Shown: positions 13,501 to 25,010 of the stretch, piece after piece
How the letters are laid out: each line of letters begins with the position of its first letter
Position numbering within the stretch: position 1 is the first letter of the stretch
DNA from: Siphonodentalium dalli
Lineage: Eukaryota; Mollusca; Scaphopoda; Gadilida; Siphonodentaliidae
Length of the DNA: 64,000 bases
Assembly (NCBI GenBank): GCA_032622095.1
Contig: CP136063.1
Span: 207,253,934 to 207,317,933 of the forward strand
Reading direction: 5' to 3'
Position numbers and translations under genes: made by a program
The notes under the pieces: model-generated
The model's database searches: none
The model's input: only the letters and a program-made list of their open reading frames with translations
Told to the model about the DNA's origin: nothing

Positions 13501-13655
13501 TACAGTAATGCCCTAAGAAATCGACTCCTTAACCACAGCAGAATTATGGATAACTTTTCAGGATTTAGACGGAAATATGGCTTGTTGCCATTCATCTGAA
13601 AGTTATCCCCGATTCTGCTGTGGTTAAGGGGTTGAGTACTTAGAGCATTACTGTA
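13501..13655. mobile_element. TA-flanked inverted-repeat element, copy 1
   Basis: The element begins TACAGTAATGCCCTAA and ends TTAGAGCATTACTGTA, inverted repeats of about 60 bp meeting at a short centre. A larger, cleaner copy lies at 58425-58641. Both carry TA plus CAGT at each end, as in Tc1/mariner-type non-autonomous elements, which duplicate TA on insertion. There is no coding capacity. Family placement is inferred from the TA and CAGT ends only. Confidence 0.75.
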
Positions 13656-14160
13656 TATCCGTTTAACCTCCCATGAAACGCTCACAAATGCATGTATTTG
13701 AAACTGACGAGTCGACCTGTCTCAGATTAATTGCGGGTCAGTTGATGGACTCGTTGTACAAGTCCACAACTGAGCTCTATAACTATACATATCAGTACCT
13801 GGGATAATCGAGTAACGTCCCTTGTCTGTGTCCATTCTTTCACATATAACGCATCGTCGGTGTTTGGTTTATATAGCTGTATATATGCAAGAGAAAGTAC
13901 GTGAGAACTTTTATGCGAAACCTTTCTATAATCGATTGATAATGAGAATCGATATGTTGACCGATATAATGTGTTATAGTGTGGTTTGTTCCAGTTCTAA
14001 TCAATTGGGATTGTGTCACACTAATCACTCAAAAAACTCTTTCCAACTTAATTAGCCGATGTAACAATTACAGGGTGTCGGGTATTTGCGTAATGATCTG
14101 CCCTTTGAAGATACGGTAAGCGTTGGCGGTGGATATTGCTGTGAAATAGTCACACTCGTG
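13656..14160. other. No gene recognised
   Basis: Short unrelated frames only. No repeat was matched elsewhere in the window. Confidence 0.4.
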
Positions 14161-14950
14161 AAAGTGATGTGAAACACTCAAGTTGGGTGATAGGAGAATA
14201 ATCGTGCAAAAAAGTTGTTTTATTGCACACTCAGTGGCTTATTTGTGTGAAATACAGCAAAATACAGAGTAATTGAAACGTTCAATAAAAAAATGTGTAT
14301 TGTTCTTGAACAATACAAACCTATTACGTCAACAACGTCACTGGCGACGTCAACTTTAACAGAAAATGTCTTTGCTAAATTATGGGGTATAGTCTGCATT
14401 AAGCACATGTTTGTTCAATTAAATACAGCACTATCGACCTAAATGTTAGTATGCTACAAGCTTCAATCTTCAGAGTGTGCAATAAACATAGAACAACACA
14501 GTCGTGTGAACATGTTAACGTTATTGCACTCGTTTGTCGTGCCGCGAGGTAAAACTCGAACCCCCGGTTCTCGTTTTACCATCGCGTCACAACACACTCG
14601 TGCAATAACGTTAACCAGTTCACACACTTGTGTCGTTCTATCTATATCTTTATGAATATTAATCCAAATTTACAACACACACCGTCAGTCTTATATATTT
14701 AATAAATGCAATGAGTGTCGATGGCGAGATCATTTGTGTTAGTTTATCGCCGATTGTTGCGTCCCGAATCGAGATGCAAATATTTACAATCGAGCGAAGT
14801 TCAGACGACGTTTTCTATGGAGCTGTATGGTTGATTTCTTTCGAGATTTTGGGCGATGTTAGTAGAATGCTACATTCCCCCAGTTGGCATAGCACCTGAA
14901 TACTAATTTATCAGTTTTCCGCACCCGAACAAGTCCATAATATGTCTTTA
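14161..14950. repeat. Older dispersed repeat, interrupted
   Basis: Segments 14161-14204 and 14684-14950 match 21587-21852 in the same order (shared AAAGTGATGTGAAACACTC, GTTCAGACGA, TTAGTAGAATGCTA, GCACCCGAACAAGT). The second copy is uninterrupted, so 14205-14683 is an insertion here. No coding potential or family was recognised. Confidence 0.65.
14205..14683. mobile_element. Palindromic element inside an older repeat
   Basis: Its boundaries come from comparison with the uninterrupted repeat at 21587-21852. Inside, 14514-14614 is an imperfect palindrome of about 50 bp per arm, starting GTTAACGTTATTGCAC and ending with its complement. GTGCAATAA-type motifs recur at the left edge and around the palindrome. 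An inverted, internally deleted copy lies at 55047-55335. No transposase is present, and the target duplication is not clear. Confidence 0.65.
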
Positions 14951-16079
14951 AACCCGCCGTAATAAGAAAGAATGTTATATTATTGAAAACTTTGTAATTA
15001 TGCCAATGATAAATATCGCGTAAATTGCATGTTATTGTCACGTTAGCACTCTGTGTATGTAAACAAGCGACAATGTAATGTAAACAGATACTGCGTAAAT
15101 AGTATGCTATAAGCAAAACACTCAGCACCGGAGAGACTCACTAGGGAACTTTGGTTAGAAATACCACCAGAGTGTTCTGTTTGTCGCTCACTATTTATGT
15201 ATTGTATATAAACAAACGTTCGGCTCACACAAAGTGTGTTTTGTTGTTATATCGTATTCATACTATCATTATAATAAACTATTACTATATTCTTGAGGAT
15301 ATTGTCATGATTTGGTAACTGTTATTTATAAATTATAACCTACAACTAAGGCCATCCGTGCCTTTAAATTATGTATAACGAATCTTTGGTTCGTACTCTA
15401 TAGGGTAATCTGAAGTTATGACGTAGACATTTCTGTAAATAATACGTGAACGAAAATATTGTTCAGGGGAATATAAATGTAACAGTAGAACGTTCTCGTA
15501 ATCGGAAGAGGTCAACACAAAAGTGGTCTATATGTGCAACCTCTCCTGACCATCGGCAATAACCATCAGCACAACCAGATGCCTCACAGCCACACCACAA
15601 TCTACATTTACCTCAAAACTTTATATTCCAATGAATGCACAGAACTGCAGCTAAAAGTGTCTGTTTTTCGGAATTGTAGATTCGACCATGCGAAACGCAA
15701 TAAAATATTTATTAAATGGAAATGTTGTAAGACTACATATTATATACATGCATCTGCTAATCCATAGTTAAAACATGGCTATGACGTCACTCCTTTGTTC
15801 GTCGAGTTCAGTTTATAGGATAATGGTTGGTTATTGACGAGATCATACATTATTTTACAAACAACGATCCATTATTTTAATAACGGACGCTCAATATCCA
15901 ATTTAATGAACGGTTATTTTACTGTGGACGATTTCATTTGATATGACTTGCATGTGTGAATACCATAATGTATGCACGTAGCCCCTATAGACAACGGTTG
16001 TCAAGTAATATGATCATACGCAAGCGTAATTAACGAACCAAAGCTAAAACAATCACATAGGGGTTTCTGCATGTAGCGT
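14951..16079. other. No gene recognised
   Basis: AT-rich DNA with small open frames. Phrases near 15020-15110 and 15340-15370 faintly echo 12950-13400, perhaps one decayed repeat family. Confidence 0.35.
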
Positions 16080-16479
16080 TTAACCCTTTAGCCAACAGAA
16101 GGGCCCTGTGCCAATGCATTCTCTTATATATGCGAGTCGACCATAGGTCGCCTCGCATATATAAGAGAATGCATTGGCTTAACACATTAAAAATTATAAA
16201 ATTGTTAAAGAATGTAAGAAAAAATGGTAAAAAGTGTTAAAAAAAGATCTTTTTTAGGCCAATGCATTCTCTTATATATGCGAGGCGACCTATGGTCGAC
16301 TCGCATATATAAGAGAATGCATTGGCACAGGGCATAACTGTAACTATCACAATGTGGTAAAGGAGTCGGTTCCAATGATATCCATATTTGTATGGTTCTA
16401 TTGAGACAGACCGAAGATAGTTTAGGCTGTTGAAGCTTTATTTGGCCGGTTTTGGCCGGTTTGTTGGGTAAAGGGTTAA
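16080..16479. mobile_element. TTAA double-hairpin MITE, copy 1
   Basis: A 400-bp element bounded by TTAA. Its TIR reads TTAACCCTTTAGCCAACA on the left and the complement of TTAACCCTTTACCCAACA on the right. It holds two 67-bp hairpins (16111-16177 and 16259-16325), each nearly self-complementary from CCAATGCATTCTC to GAGAATGCATTGG. The two hairpins are reverse complements of each other. There is no open frame. TTAA ends followed by CCC are typical of piggyBac-type elements, so a non-autonomous piggyBac-like element is the best reading. A nearly identical inverted copy is at 55688-56086. Confidence 0.85.
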
Positions 16480-18053
16480 AACAATTCTTGTCAAAATCGC
16501 TTTATAGATTCCCACCAAATAAAATTCTCATGCATAAGGCTTATGTTTGGTGGGGTAATTATAAATAGTTATATATGTCGAGAGTTTATGGAACTGAAAC
16601 TAACCATTATATTACTTGGCGTACTGGGTGAGCTCTCCGCTTCAGATACTCAGGGTGTTCATTTCATGTCGATTTCAACGATAGTCGACAAGACAAACAA
16701 CGTCATCGTGTAACTTTCACCATTGACCGAATTCGCGTGGAACTGAATGTATCTTCTGCTTTGCTCATAAGTATGTGTTTTCATTCTATTCAAGAAATAG
16801 GATATATATGGATTATCAGATGCATGTAAGTATGCAGACTTATCATAACAATCAAATCCATATTAAATATTATCTTATTTCCTTTCGCACGGTATAGTCT
16901 ACAGAACCATGCAGTATTGATCAACTGCTGTGCATCAGTCGGAAAATAAAGCTGTGAGATACACGTAGATCGTGTTGAGTTGTGGTGATTTTAGTTTATT
17001 TAAAAAAACATTAAGACTTCCTAGGGTCCGATGATTTGATCCAGTAGAGTGCCGGAGTAGACCCGTTAGAAATTCATTATGGACCTACTTTCCCTTATAA
17101 ATAAAACCAAATAATTGATTTTCTGACGTTTATATAAATAGGAGAATGTTGCACGTCGACTGATTTGGGTTGGCCTCTTGACAGCCGATTACGACATTAA
17201 TGCTTTAAGCGCACTGATCTACTGTGCGATATTCGCGCTCCCGAAATTCAAAACGACAGCGTCGTATTAGATAATAATTGGTGACGTCACAAAATCAGAT
17301 ATAGTCTATATACGACCCAAAGCGTCCGGCTTTGGTTCGTTATAATATCGCTCTTATTGATTGCTAGAACACGACAGTATAGGGATAGACCTATCTATGG
17401 AGTCTCGTCACTATATATAGGGGTGGCGGTGTATAACTTCAAATTTCAGGCATGTCGTTTCACGAATATGCATTGAATTTTCAACTGTTAACATTTCTCG
17501 AATCTAATTCCGTTCCCCGTGGCATGTTGTAGCACCCTCACGATAAAACCTAAACTATGGTATAGTAATTGACATGTAAATGTGGTCCTTCGATCTTCAG
17601 TATTACTCACGATCTCAAACTACAATGATCGCCAAATATCTGAGTATGCATACCGCTCGCACCAATCTGCCATTCAATGTATAATCCTCCGCAAAATCCG
17701 AAATATGCCGCATGAATAATTTAATACAAATGCTCAAATGTAAGGGCAAAACTCCTGATGATATTCGTAAAACTGTCGCGGAAGGAGCTCATGGACGGAA
17801 CACCGTGTTCATTGAACGGTCGGAAACGCAATGAGCTACTGCCTGTCCATTAAGTTGACAATGGGTTAAGAATCTTATATATCTTAAGATGTCAAGCCAT
17901 ATGTACATCCAATGAGCGAGTGGATAGGTCCGAACACATGGTACAACTCGAGTGTCTTGACCCAATTTCGGGTTAATCCATTCTGATAAGAGGTGACGCA
18001 GCAAACAAATGGACTCGGCCATGCTTTAAGTCAGATAATAGCTTCAAACTGTA
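16480..18053. other. No gene recognised
   Basis: No coding frame that I can support and no repeat shared with other parts of the window. Confidence 0.4.
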
Positions 18054-18118
18054 CATTATTTCAGCGAATGGAACGATCTCGGCCTACGGCCTCGATTGAT
18101 CCATTCCCTGAAATAATG
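18054..18118. repeat. 31-bp-arm hairpin
   Basis: Starts CATTATTTCAGCGAATGG and ends with the near complement CCATTCCCTGAAATAATG; GGCCTACGGCC forms the tip. There are a few mismatches in about 31 bp of stem. Confidence 0.7.
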
Positions 18119-18421
18119 TTCAGCCATTATCCTATACATATCCTGAAATTTCCGTGAGTCGAAAAGGAACATAATGTTATTTAGGTTCAAGCGAATCCGG
18201 TCAACGGGAAAAAGCAACACGATAACGTTGTTTGTCGAGCTTCGTTGAAATCTACATGCGTGGGACGATATTTTATGAACACCATGAAATGGACACTCAA
18301 AGCTTCTCCATCTATAATATCTGAAGCGGAGCCTCCCCTCCTTCCCAACGCCACAAAATATAACAGTTAATTTTGAATAGTTTGATGTTGGTAGCTTATA
18401 TTCTTCGATAATATGTAGCAA
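18119..18421 (-). CDS. Unrecognised open frame next to a hairpin
   Basis: A minus-strand frame of about 120 codons ends inside the hairpin at 18054-18118. It reads as fairly balanced protein (RFRYYRWRSFECPFHG, VIVLLFPVDRIRLNLN, FDSRKFQDMYRIMAEHYF) with two cysteines near a basic aromatic stretch. The apparent start is a TTG. I recognise no family, and a splice acceptor upstream could not be settled. It may be an exon or transposon-derived sequence, or chance. Confidence 0.2.
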
Positions 18422-20257
18422 ACGGATGAACCGGTTTCTTATGTTTTAAACCTGTGAGTTTATTTACATTATGAATCTTCTCAGATACCCGGATGTATAC
18501 GATTGACCTAATTTATACATGAAAGTACGATTTGGGTCCATGCACATTTTCGACGAACCCCTGTGTACGGAGTGTAAATAATCATAATCACAGAAACGAA
18601 ATAAGGCTAGTGTGAATAATATTTTTTGTTAAAAGCTATATCCTTATGAGTGTTGTTTAGCTGTGGTTCTTTAATTACCCTAGCGTACGGTCATATTATA
18701 TGTCGTAAATCATACGTTATTTTGAATCGGTAAATTCGCATGTTCCAGTTTATTATGGTACCAATGCAGCCTCAAAGGCTGACTAGGGTACTAAGAATCT
18801 CAAATATATCGTCCAATAAGCGAGATGTCATTACCTTAGATAGTTCTGTTTAGATTCAAAAATATTAGATCGACTTTTTAAATAGATTATTTCTATTTGC
18901 GCTAAACAAAAAACAAAAACCCCTCAATTTCCAGCCATAAATCAGTTTGCGTAATTGATAAAATAACGTTTTCCGAACTCGTCGCCATCTGTATCACTGT
19001 ATGTGGTTAGTTTTCGTTTTTGTAGAAGTCTCGTACCGACCGGGCAAAATTGTGACATCCTGCATGGGTACTCTCTATATACAATCAACGTTTTGGAAAG
19101 ACTGGTATCCATGCCACATTAACGGGATGGAGATGCCGGGTACCATAAGCAATGGAGACATGCGAACACGACAAATTCAGCTATATTTATCGTCCCAAAC
19201 GGATGAACGGTTCTGTTGTATTGGGCTTTATGTATCGTAACTAATAACGTCTTCCGTTCACTTGATTGGTGATTTTTATAAAATTTTAGTATTTAGTCAA
19301 ATTCGTGCGCGTCTAAATATAGCTATTTCAAAAATACGCCTGCACTTGATGACACAGACGGCTACATGAACAAATATATCGGCTGACCAATTATATGCTG
19401 TTCCCATCATGACATTCGTAATAGGATAACAATGTCAGAAATTCATCATCATTGGTAGCATTCCTGGCACATTGAACACGTCCGGTGATTCTACTTGGAA
19501 GTCATGCAATGGATATGCAGGTTGTGATAATTTAGTGACAGTTGTCATGGGGATGATATTGTTGGGTCTGATAGATCTAAATCTTCCCGAAGCAAATGTT
19601 TATCCTTCACTAATGATTATATAAATAGTTATGTTGTAAATAAAATTCCGATAACACGTTTTCGAAAACAGTTACCATGGGTTCGAATCACAGAACTATG
19701 TTTTATGTGCCGATGCACGTTTCGTATAGTTCGGATGGCTGCTGTGTGAATCTCATATACAGTGGATGAGCTAGATAATTGTTGAAGGGTTCATTGTATT
19801 TTAGAGCATTTATTCAATGGCTGAGGTGTGTTTGATGTTCAAAATCGGGGCACAATCGATTCATATTTTCCTTGTAAATTCCATTTATAAATATGAGTTA
19901 TTAACTAGTACTAATCTTTTAATGTGTATGTTCCACAGATCGTATATTAGTTTATCCACAGACAACAAAGTTAACGTTTATATATGTTTTAACAAATTTA
20001 AAAGCAAAACCGCTTTGGTTTAGATATTACATTAGTGACATATATACCTGGTTATGTACATCATTAAAACTAAACTAATTCCCTTGAGCATACATCAAGC
20101 AGTGTGGTGGTGTAGTGCATTTCCTGCAGTCTACGTCGCTTCTGATTCCAAATTCAAATATATAATGATCATCTATAGCGATTGATAAACTATTTAGAAC
20201 AGTCAGATGATTAATATAGATCCCCCGATCCATCCACTAACTCTCCACTCACACTCT
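18422..20257. other. No gene recognised
   Basis: Short frames such as 19001-19240 (+) have no recognisable motif. No clear repeats. Confidence 0.4.
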
Positions 20258-20385
20258 CGTCATTTCTCTCTCCCTCTCTCTCTCTCGCTCTCTCATTCCT
20301 CTCTATCTCTATCGCTTTCTGTTTATCGCGCTCTCTCTCTCTTTCTCTCTCTCTCTCCCTCTCGCTCTCTCTTGCTCTCTCAGTA
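20258..20385. repeat. (CT)n-rich tract
   Basis: An impure CT/TCTC-rich stretch with GCTC interruptions. The apparent Ser-Leu frame across it is an artefact of the repeat. Confidence 0.9.
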
Positions 20386-20643
20386 TATATCTTCGATATT
20401 CACTATACTAACAATTTCCAGCCAGTTCTGTCCGTACCACACCTCTGACTGCCGACAAAATAGAAAAACAAAATAACTTAATATAAGCTCTCGGTATTGT
20501 TGTCTAATCCCCGTGTTCAATGATTTCCTTTATGTACACTAATTTGCTAGTTGTGTAAACACGTATAATATGTGATTGGATTGGAAATAAAATATGTTTA
20601 CATTGGACAGCAGAAAAACTAAGGAGATAATATGTGCTCTGAG

Positions 20644-21485
20644 TAATGGTTAGAGCACAAGAATTGTTCTTCGACTCGATTGATTCTGGTAAAGAACTAT
20701 TCGCGTGCTCTGACCGACTTAGAGCACAATTGATCCCACATAATGCATGCAATCAACTGGACAGCAGAGGTTGTAATAGGGCGCAAAGCGCCCATGATGG
20801 TAGAAAAGATCGAGAGATCTTCTCCTTCAACATATCAACTGGACATGTGCCGTTGAGCGTGTTTTGACGACGACGCACAATCCGTGCGCTGGCCGCGATT
20901 GGACACAATAGCCGGTTAGCCAGCCCAACAAGGTGATTAACATGACGTGATCGCCGTTGAAAGTGAATAGATATGTCCGAAACAACACGGACTTGTCCCA
21001 CTTTGAAGCGCCCGTGCGATTTGTCTGTTATGAGTTGCGCGTGCTTAACAATGGGATAATCATTGAACCATTCCTTCGCCAGCTTTAAGAGCACAATCCC
21101 ATTGTTGCAATCGTTCCCTGATTTTTGGTACAGCACACCAATTCCCAAGGCTGGCGAAGGAATAGTTCAATGATTATCCCATTGTTAGGCACCCGCAACT
21201 CACAACAAACAAATCACACGGGCGCTTCAAAGTGGGAACAGTCCGTGTTGTTTCGGACATGTCTATTCGCATTCAGTTCATGTTAATCACGTTTTTGGGA
21301 GTGGCTAACCGGCTATTGTGTCCATTCGCGGCCAGCGCACGGCACATTTCCAGTTTATTGAATTATGTGCGATCAATTGTGCTCTAAGTCGGTCAGAGCA
21401 CGCGAATTGTTCTTCACAAGAATAAATCTCGTCTCCGACTCGATTGATTCTGGTAAAGAACAATTCTCGTGCTCTAACCATTACT
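20644..21485. mobile_element. 842-bp foldback element
   Basis: The left arm 20644-21087 and right arm 21147-21485 are inverted copies around a 59-base centre. Outer ends read TAATGGTTAGAGCAC and its complement. Matching inner blocks include the ACTTAGAGCACAATTGAT, ATAGCCGGTTAGCCA and CCGAAACAACACGGAC regions. The left arm has about 100 extra bases holding smaller palindromes (GGGCGCAAAGCGCCC, GATCGAGAGATC); the right arm has a 21-base insertion. A 131-codon minus-strand frame (20753-21148) crosses the left arm but resembles no transposase. A foldback-type DNA element is the best description; its class is unknown. Confidence 0.75.
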
Positions 21486-21586
21486 TAAAATATAATATTC
21501 ATGCGCATATCGATGTTGATAAACTTTGTCGTTGTCAGTGTGGAAGAAGTTTTAGTTTGCGTCCACGCTGCGACCAACATAGGCTT

Positions 21587-21852
21587 AAAGTGATGTGAAA
21601 CACTCCGATAGGGTGATCAAATATAAATGGAGAATAATCTCGTCCATTCTTATATATTAATTAAATGCAGTGACTCTCGATGGTGAAATAATTTTTCGTT
21701 AGTTCAGACGATGTTTTCTATGGAGTGGCACGTTCGATTTGCATGGGATTTTCGGTAATGTTAGTAGAATGCTATATTCCTCCAGTTGGCAGAGAGTCTG
21801 GATACTAACTGATCAGTTTCACGCACCCGAACAAGTGCATAATATGTCTTTA
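21587..21852. repeat. Uninterrupted copy of the 14161-14950 repeat
   Basis: Matches 14161-14204 followed directly by 14684-14950, serving as the empty-site copy that defines the insertion at 14205-14683. Confidence 0.65.
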
Positions 21853-22074
21853 ATAATTCGCTTCAATCGAAAGCTAATTAGTTCATTTGTGATGTGCGCA
21901 ATGATTTGGTTCTTTTATATTTCTTTGAAACTGTCCTTGTAAACTAAGAAAACTCTGGTCTGAATAGTGTCGGTCGAAGGTCGTTCTATTATCAGCAGAT
22001 TTAATTGTAATTGTTACTCTTTGCTACAAATTTCACATGCTATACATTGGACACAAAACTTATAAACGGTTAAC

Positions 22075-22432
22075 TTTACATTTAAGCATATTTTAAGGTA
22101 TCTGAAAAATATTCAAAAATACATTTGGAATTGAGGCACAAGTTTTTACAACTTACACGAGCCTTGCTCCTGATACATTTTAAACAAATACGTTACAATT
22201 ATAAGATAGAAGAAATATTTAGAAAGGGATATGGAATACAGAGTGTGTTAGTTACTGGGGCTGGTGTTCCATCCGTAATCCAAAATCGATATTTTAGAAA
22301 TAACCGAGCAATGTGTATTTCGCATAGTCAGTAATGAGACATTTTTGTTTTTGATTTTTCAAATCAATTGTTGATTAGGGTTGTTCAAAACGCTTTATTT
22401 AGCTATGTACGATTGGATTAATCTAAAAATAA
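22075..22432 (-). pseudogene. Second copy of a LINE 3' region
   Basis: Matches 6672-7035 closely (shared AAGCATATTTTAA, GGCACAAGTTTTTACAACTT versus GGCGCAAGTTTTTACAACTT, GATTAGGGTTGTTCAAAACG). The polymerase segment seen at 7260-7489 is absent here, so this is a shorter 3' fragment on the same strand. I saw no tail repeat. Confidence 0.6.
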
Positions 22433-23274
22433 TTTAACTGGTTGTAGCGTGTCCGCCATGCGTTTGTTAAAGTGGCGCGCTCGTGTTTAAGTTAGATTTG
22501 TTTTTTTTTAGATGTTTTACTCGTTTTAACAACACGCCCCTGCGTGTAGGTAGAACGACGCAAGTGTGTTGACTGATTAATTCAATTCTGTATTCACTCT
22601 CAATAGGTCAGAGATATAATCAATATATGACGATGATGGTCATTACATGTATAAACATTACTATATTGTATTTCTATTGTCTTGGCGGTGAACCCGTTAG
22701 CTGATCTATATGTCTGATAAAATCACACGTTTTGTGTATTAAAACAGCGTCTTTTGTTCCCATGATGATCTTAAACTGTTTTAATTAATATTCTTTATTC
22801 CTCCAGATTGAAGAGCAGGTTAATTTACATGGGTACATTAATTTTATACATTATGTTCAATATAATATGCGTCTACTATACAGTAGTGTTTGGCACGACT
22901 GAAGCTAATATGTTAACGATAGCTTAGCATTATCAGTCCCAAGAATCAGACGAATAAACATATGAATGTTGGTGTAAACAGTATTTATTTAAAAAAAATC
23001 AAACATTTGACATAAACATAATATACATGTAGAATATATAGATTTATGAAGAGGATTGGACAACAAGCAAAATGCTTTTTTAAAGTCCTCTCCTCGTGGA
23101 ATAAATGTTACCTCAAGTGACAAAAATATCACATGGGGTAAAGCAGACGGGATATATACTTTTGATTGATTGGAATATTATTTAGGATTGAGATACGGTA
23201 TAACATTGTAATACGGAAGTTAAGGATGAGAAAGGGAATGAAAGAGAATGAGAGAGAGGGGAGAGTGTGCACGA

Positions 23275-23277
<3 letters not shown>
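22433..23277. other. No gene recognised
   Basis: AT-rich, with no supportable frame or shared repeat. Confidence 0.4.

Positions 23278-23340
<63 letters not shown>
23278..23340. repeat. (GA)n microsatellite
   Basis: About 30 GA units. The RERERE frames across it are artefacts. About 50 bases further on, ACCTACTCTCCTGGCCCATAA matches the short-unit repeat at 47141-47640, which also lies next to a (GA)n tract. That suggests a shared dispersed unit. Confidence 0.9.
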
Positions 23341-23342
<2 letters not shown>

Positions 23343-24157
23343 TGTTTAAACATGGTTTACGGGGAAACCGCGCCGTCTTTAGACCTGGCCTGTGGGGACT
23401 TATGTGTTATGGGGACCTACTCTCCTGGCCCATAAACCGGATGGTGTTTTCTGTGTCTAAAACTACGTAAGTGGATTCATTGTGACTACTGTGATACAAA
23501 TAATGATATTCCCAGTCAGAAATATTATGAAATTAGTATCAGTTGGGAATAAAATGCATTTTTAAGAATAGTATTGGGTGACAATTTACCAGATTGAGTT
23601 ATCCCCCTTCGGCCACTGACCAGATTTGACTAATACTGGCATGGGTTCATTTAGGGTCAACACGTTTTATGTGCGTTTTATGTGCGCTATCAATTGGCAC
23701 CATCTGGGATGTTGGGAACTGAACACGAAGGGTCATCCATTAAAGATTATAGATTTCGACAGCTATATATACAATTAAATTGCTTTCACATATAAATGAC
23801 CGCACATACTATTATTATCTCGTCATGGTCGTACGAGCTGCATGCATGAGGGTAAGCCAGGCGGCTGCGTGAAGCCCCCCCCCATCCCCGCCAATCTAAA
23901 ATTTTCAGAAACAGAACATGAGGGAAATTTTAGATATTGGGGCATAAATCTGTATTAAATTTCACATAAAATAAAGCAGTATGGGGGTGGGTACCTAAAT
24001 TTTGGTAGTACAAAATTTGCGGATTTGGGTGGGTCCCAAAAGTTCCCGAACGCAGAAAATAAGCATACGTTCCTGTAGTTTTTTCCCCACCCCCCCCTGG
24101 TTTTCCGCGTATAATATAATTATGGAAATACGTCGACATAATGACATCTAAAATTCG
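23341..24157. other. No gene recognised
   Basis: Apart from the CCCATAAACC phrase near 23425-23440, no known repeat or gene. Runs of C (23872-23884) and a CCCCACCCCCCCC stretch near 24087 make some frames look open. Confidence 0.4.
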
Positions 24158-24483
24158 GTTTTTATATAAAATTGGATAAATACCAACATCCCATCCGATC
24201 TATGGACGGGACATTCTATGTAGCACTCTACACTGCCTTTTAGTGTTTCGACCTATTTTGTCAACCAATTAAGGTCTCATCAGGAGAGAGCGGAATTAAG
24301 ATTCCTCAAAGTAACTGAGGGATCAACACATATAGGTATGTGTGCATGGTAGATACAGACTGTCTCAAGACAGCTGAATTGAGCGATGGCCTTCAAGGCT
24401 TCGCATGTTGTTCATAGTAACATGCCTATTATAATAGGCGTGAGTTATTGTGTCATTCGTTGTGAAATAGCAATAAGTCGGAA
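24158..24483 (-). mobile_element. Ribozyme-bearing dispersed repeat, copy 1
   Basis: A 326-bp unit nearly identical to 29111-29455, with sharp shared ends: GTTTTTATATAAAATTGG at the low-coordinate end and CAATAAGTCGGAA at the other. The only large difference is a 19-base deletion in this copy. The minus strand carries a hammerhead ribozyme (24213-24296) and several small palindromes (GCCTATTATAATAGGC, CTGTCTTGAGACAG). There is no open frame. Its high identity to the other copy implies recent dispersal. Carrier type is unresolved between retrozyme-like, SINE-like and Penelope-derived. Confidence 0.8.
24213..24296 (-). ncRNA. Hammerhead ribozyme, short stem II loop
   Basis: On the minus strand, in order: stem I strand ending CUCUC, the core CUGAUGA (24283-24277), stem II GACCU...AGGUC, the core GAAA, stem III CACU/AGUG with a 7-base loop, the cleavage triplet GUA and then GAG of stem I. 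The cut would fall between 24229 and 24228. Outer stem I pairs GAAU with AUUC across an internal loop. This is the type I arrangement. The loop of stem II is 19 bases shorter than in the copy at 29166-29268. Activity is inferred from the conserved core. Confidence 0.8.
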
Positions 24484-24753
24484 GCAACATTATGTGCAAG
24501 TTATCACAGACCCGAAGTTGTGTGGTCTGCACTTACTAGTAATATCGCTGGTCAATATAACACGTGCTCTGGTCGGCACGTGTTGCAACCGGTTCCCGAG
24601 CGTCACGTGGTGGACTCTACACCAATCCCGAGTTTAAATTCGCGTTCCATAGCCACTGACATATTGGAGTGTAAATATTGACCGATGAATTGAATGGTTA
24701 TAGCATGCAAATTTGTAAATTTTACATTGGTTTGTATGGAGGAACAGTTACTG

Positions 24754-25006
24754 TTAGGGTCCTGTGAATATCGGAAATTCCGAAACGTCGAATCGAAAAT
24801 TGCTCCCTTGAATTCAATTGATTCAATTTGGAACCCAGACTATAACAACGGGTGAAGTTATTAACTAACGAGCCCAAACTGAACCTATTTCATTTTGGAA
24901 TTAGTGAACCAAGAACTTAAACAACAATAAAGCGATAGATGTGCACTTATGAAGAATATTAGTCGATTCGTTTTTCATCGAATCTCGATTATTCACAGGA
25001 CCCTAA
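24754..25006. mobile_element. TIR element with TTAGGGTCCTGTGAAT ends
   Basis: Left end TTAGGGTCCTGTGAATA and right end TATTCACAGGACCCTAA are inverted repeats of about 17 bp, with a further weaker match (GTCGAATC against GATTCGA). At 253 bp with no coding capacity it is a MITE-like element. The flanks do not show an unambiguous target duplication. Another TIR element starts only 4 bases beyond its right end. Confidence 0.65.
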
Positions 25007-25010
25007 ATCA

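Noticed and set aside
17755-17761. CTGATGA here and at 4194-4200 and 54257-54263 as further hammerhead cores
   Set aside because: None is followed by a stem II and GAAA in the right arrangement.
19685-19700. GGGTTCGAATCAC as a tRNA B box
   Set aside because: No cloverleaf can be drawn around it and no A box at suitable distance.
23166-23470. Frames with repeated Arg-Glu
   Set aside because: Artefact of the (GA)n tract; likewise 47470-47814.
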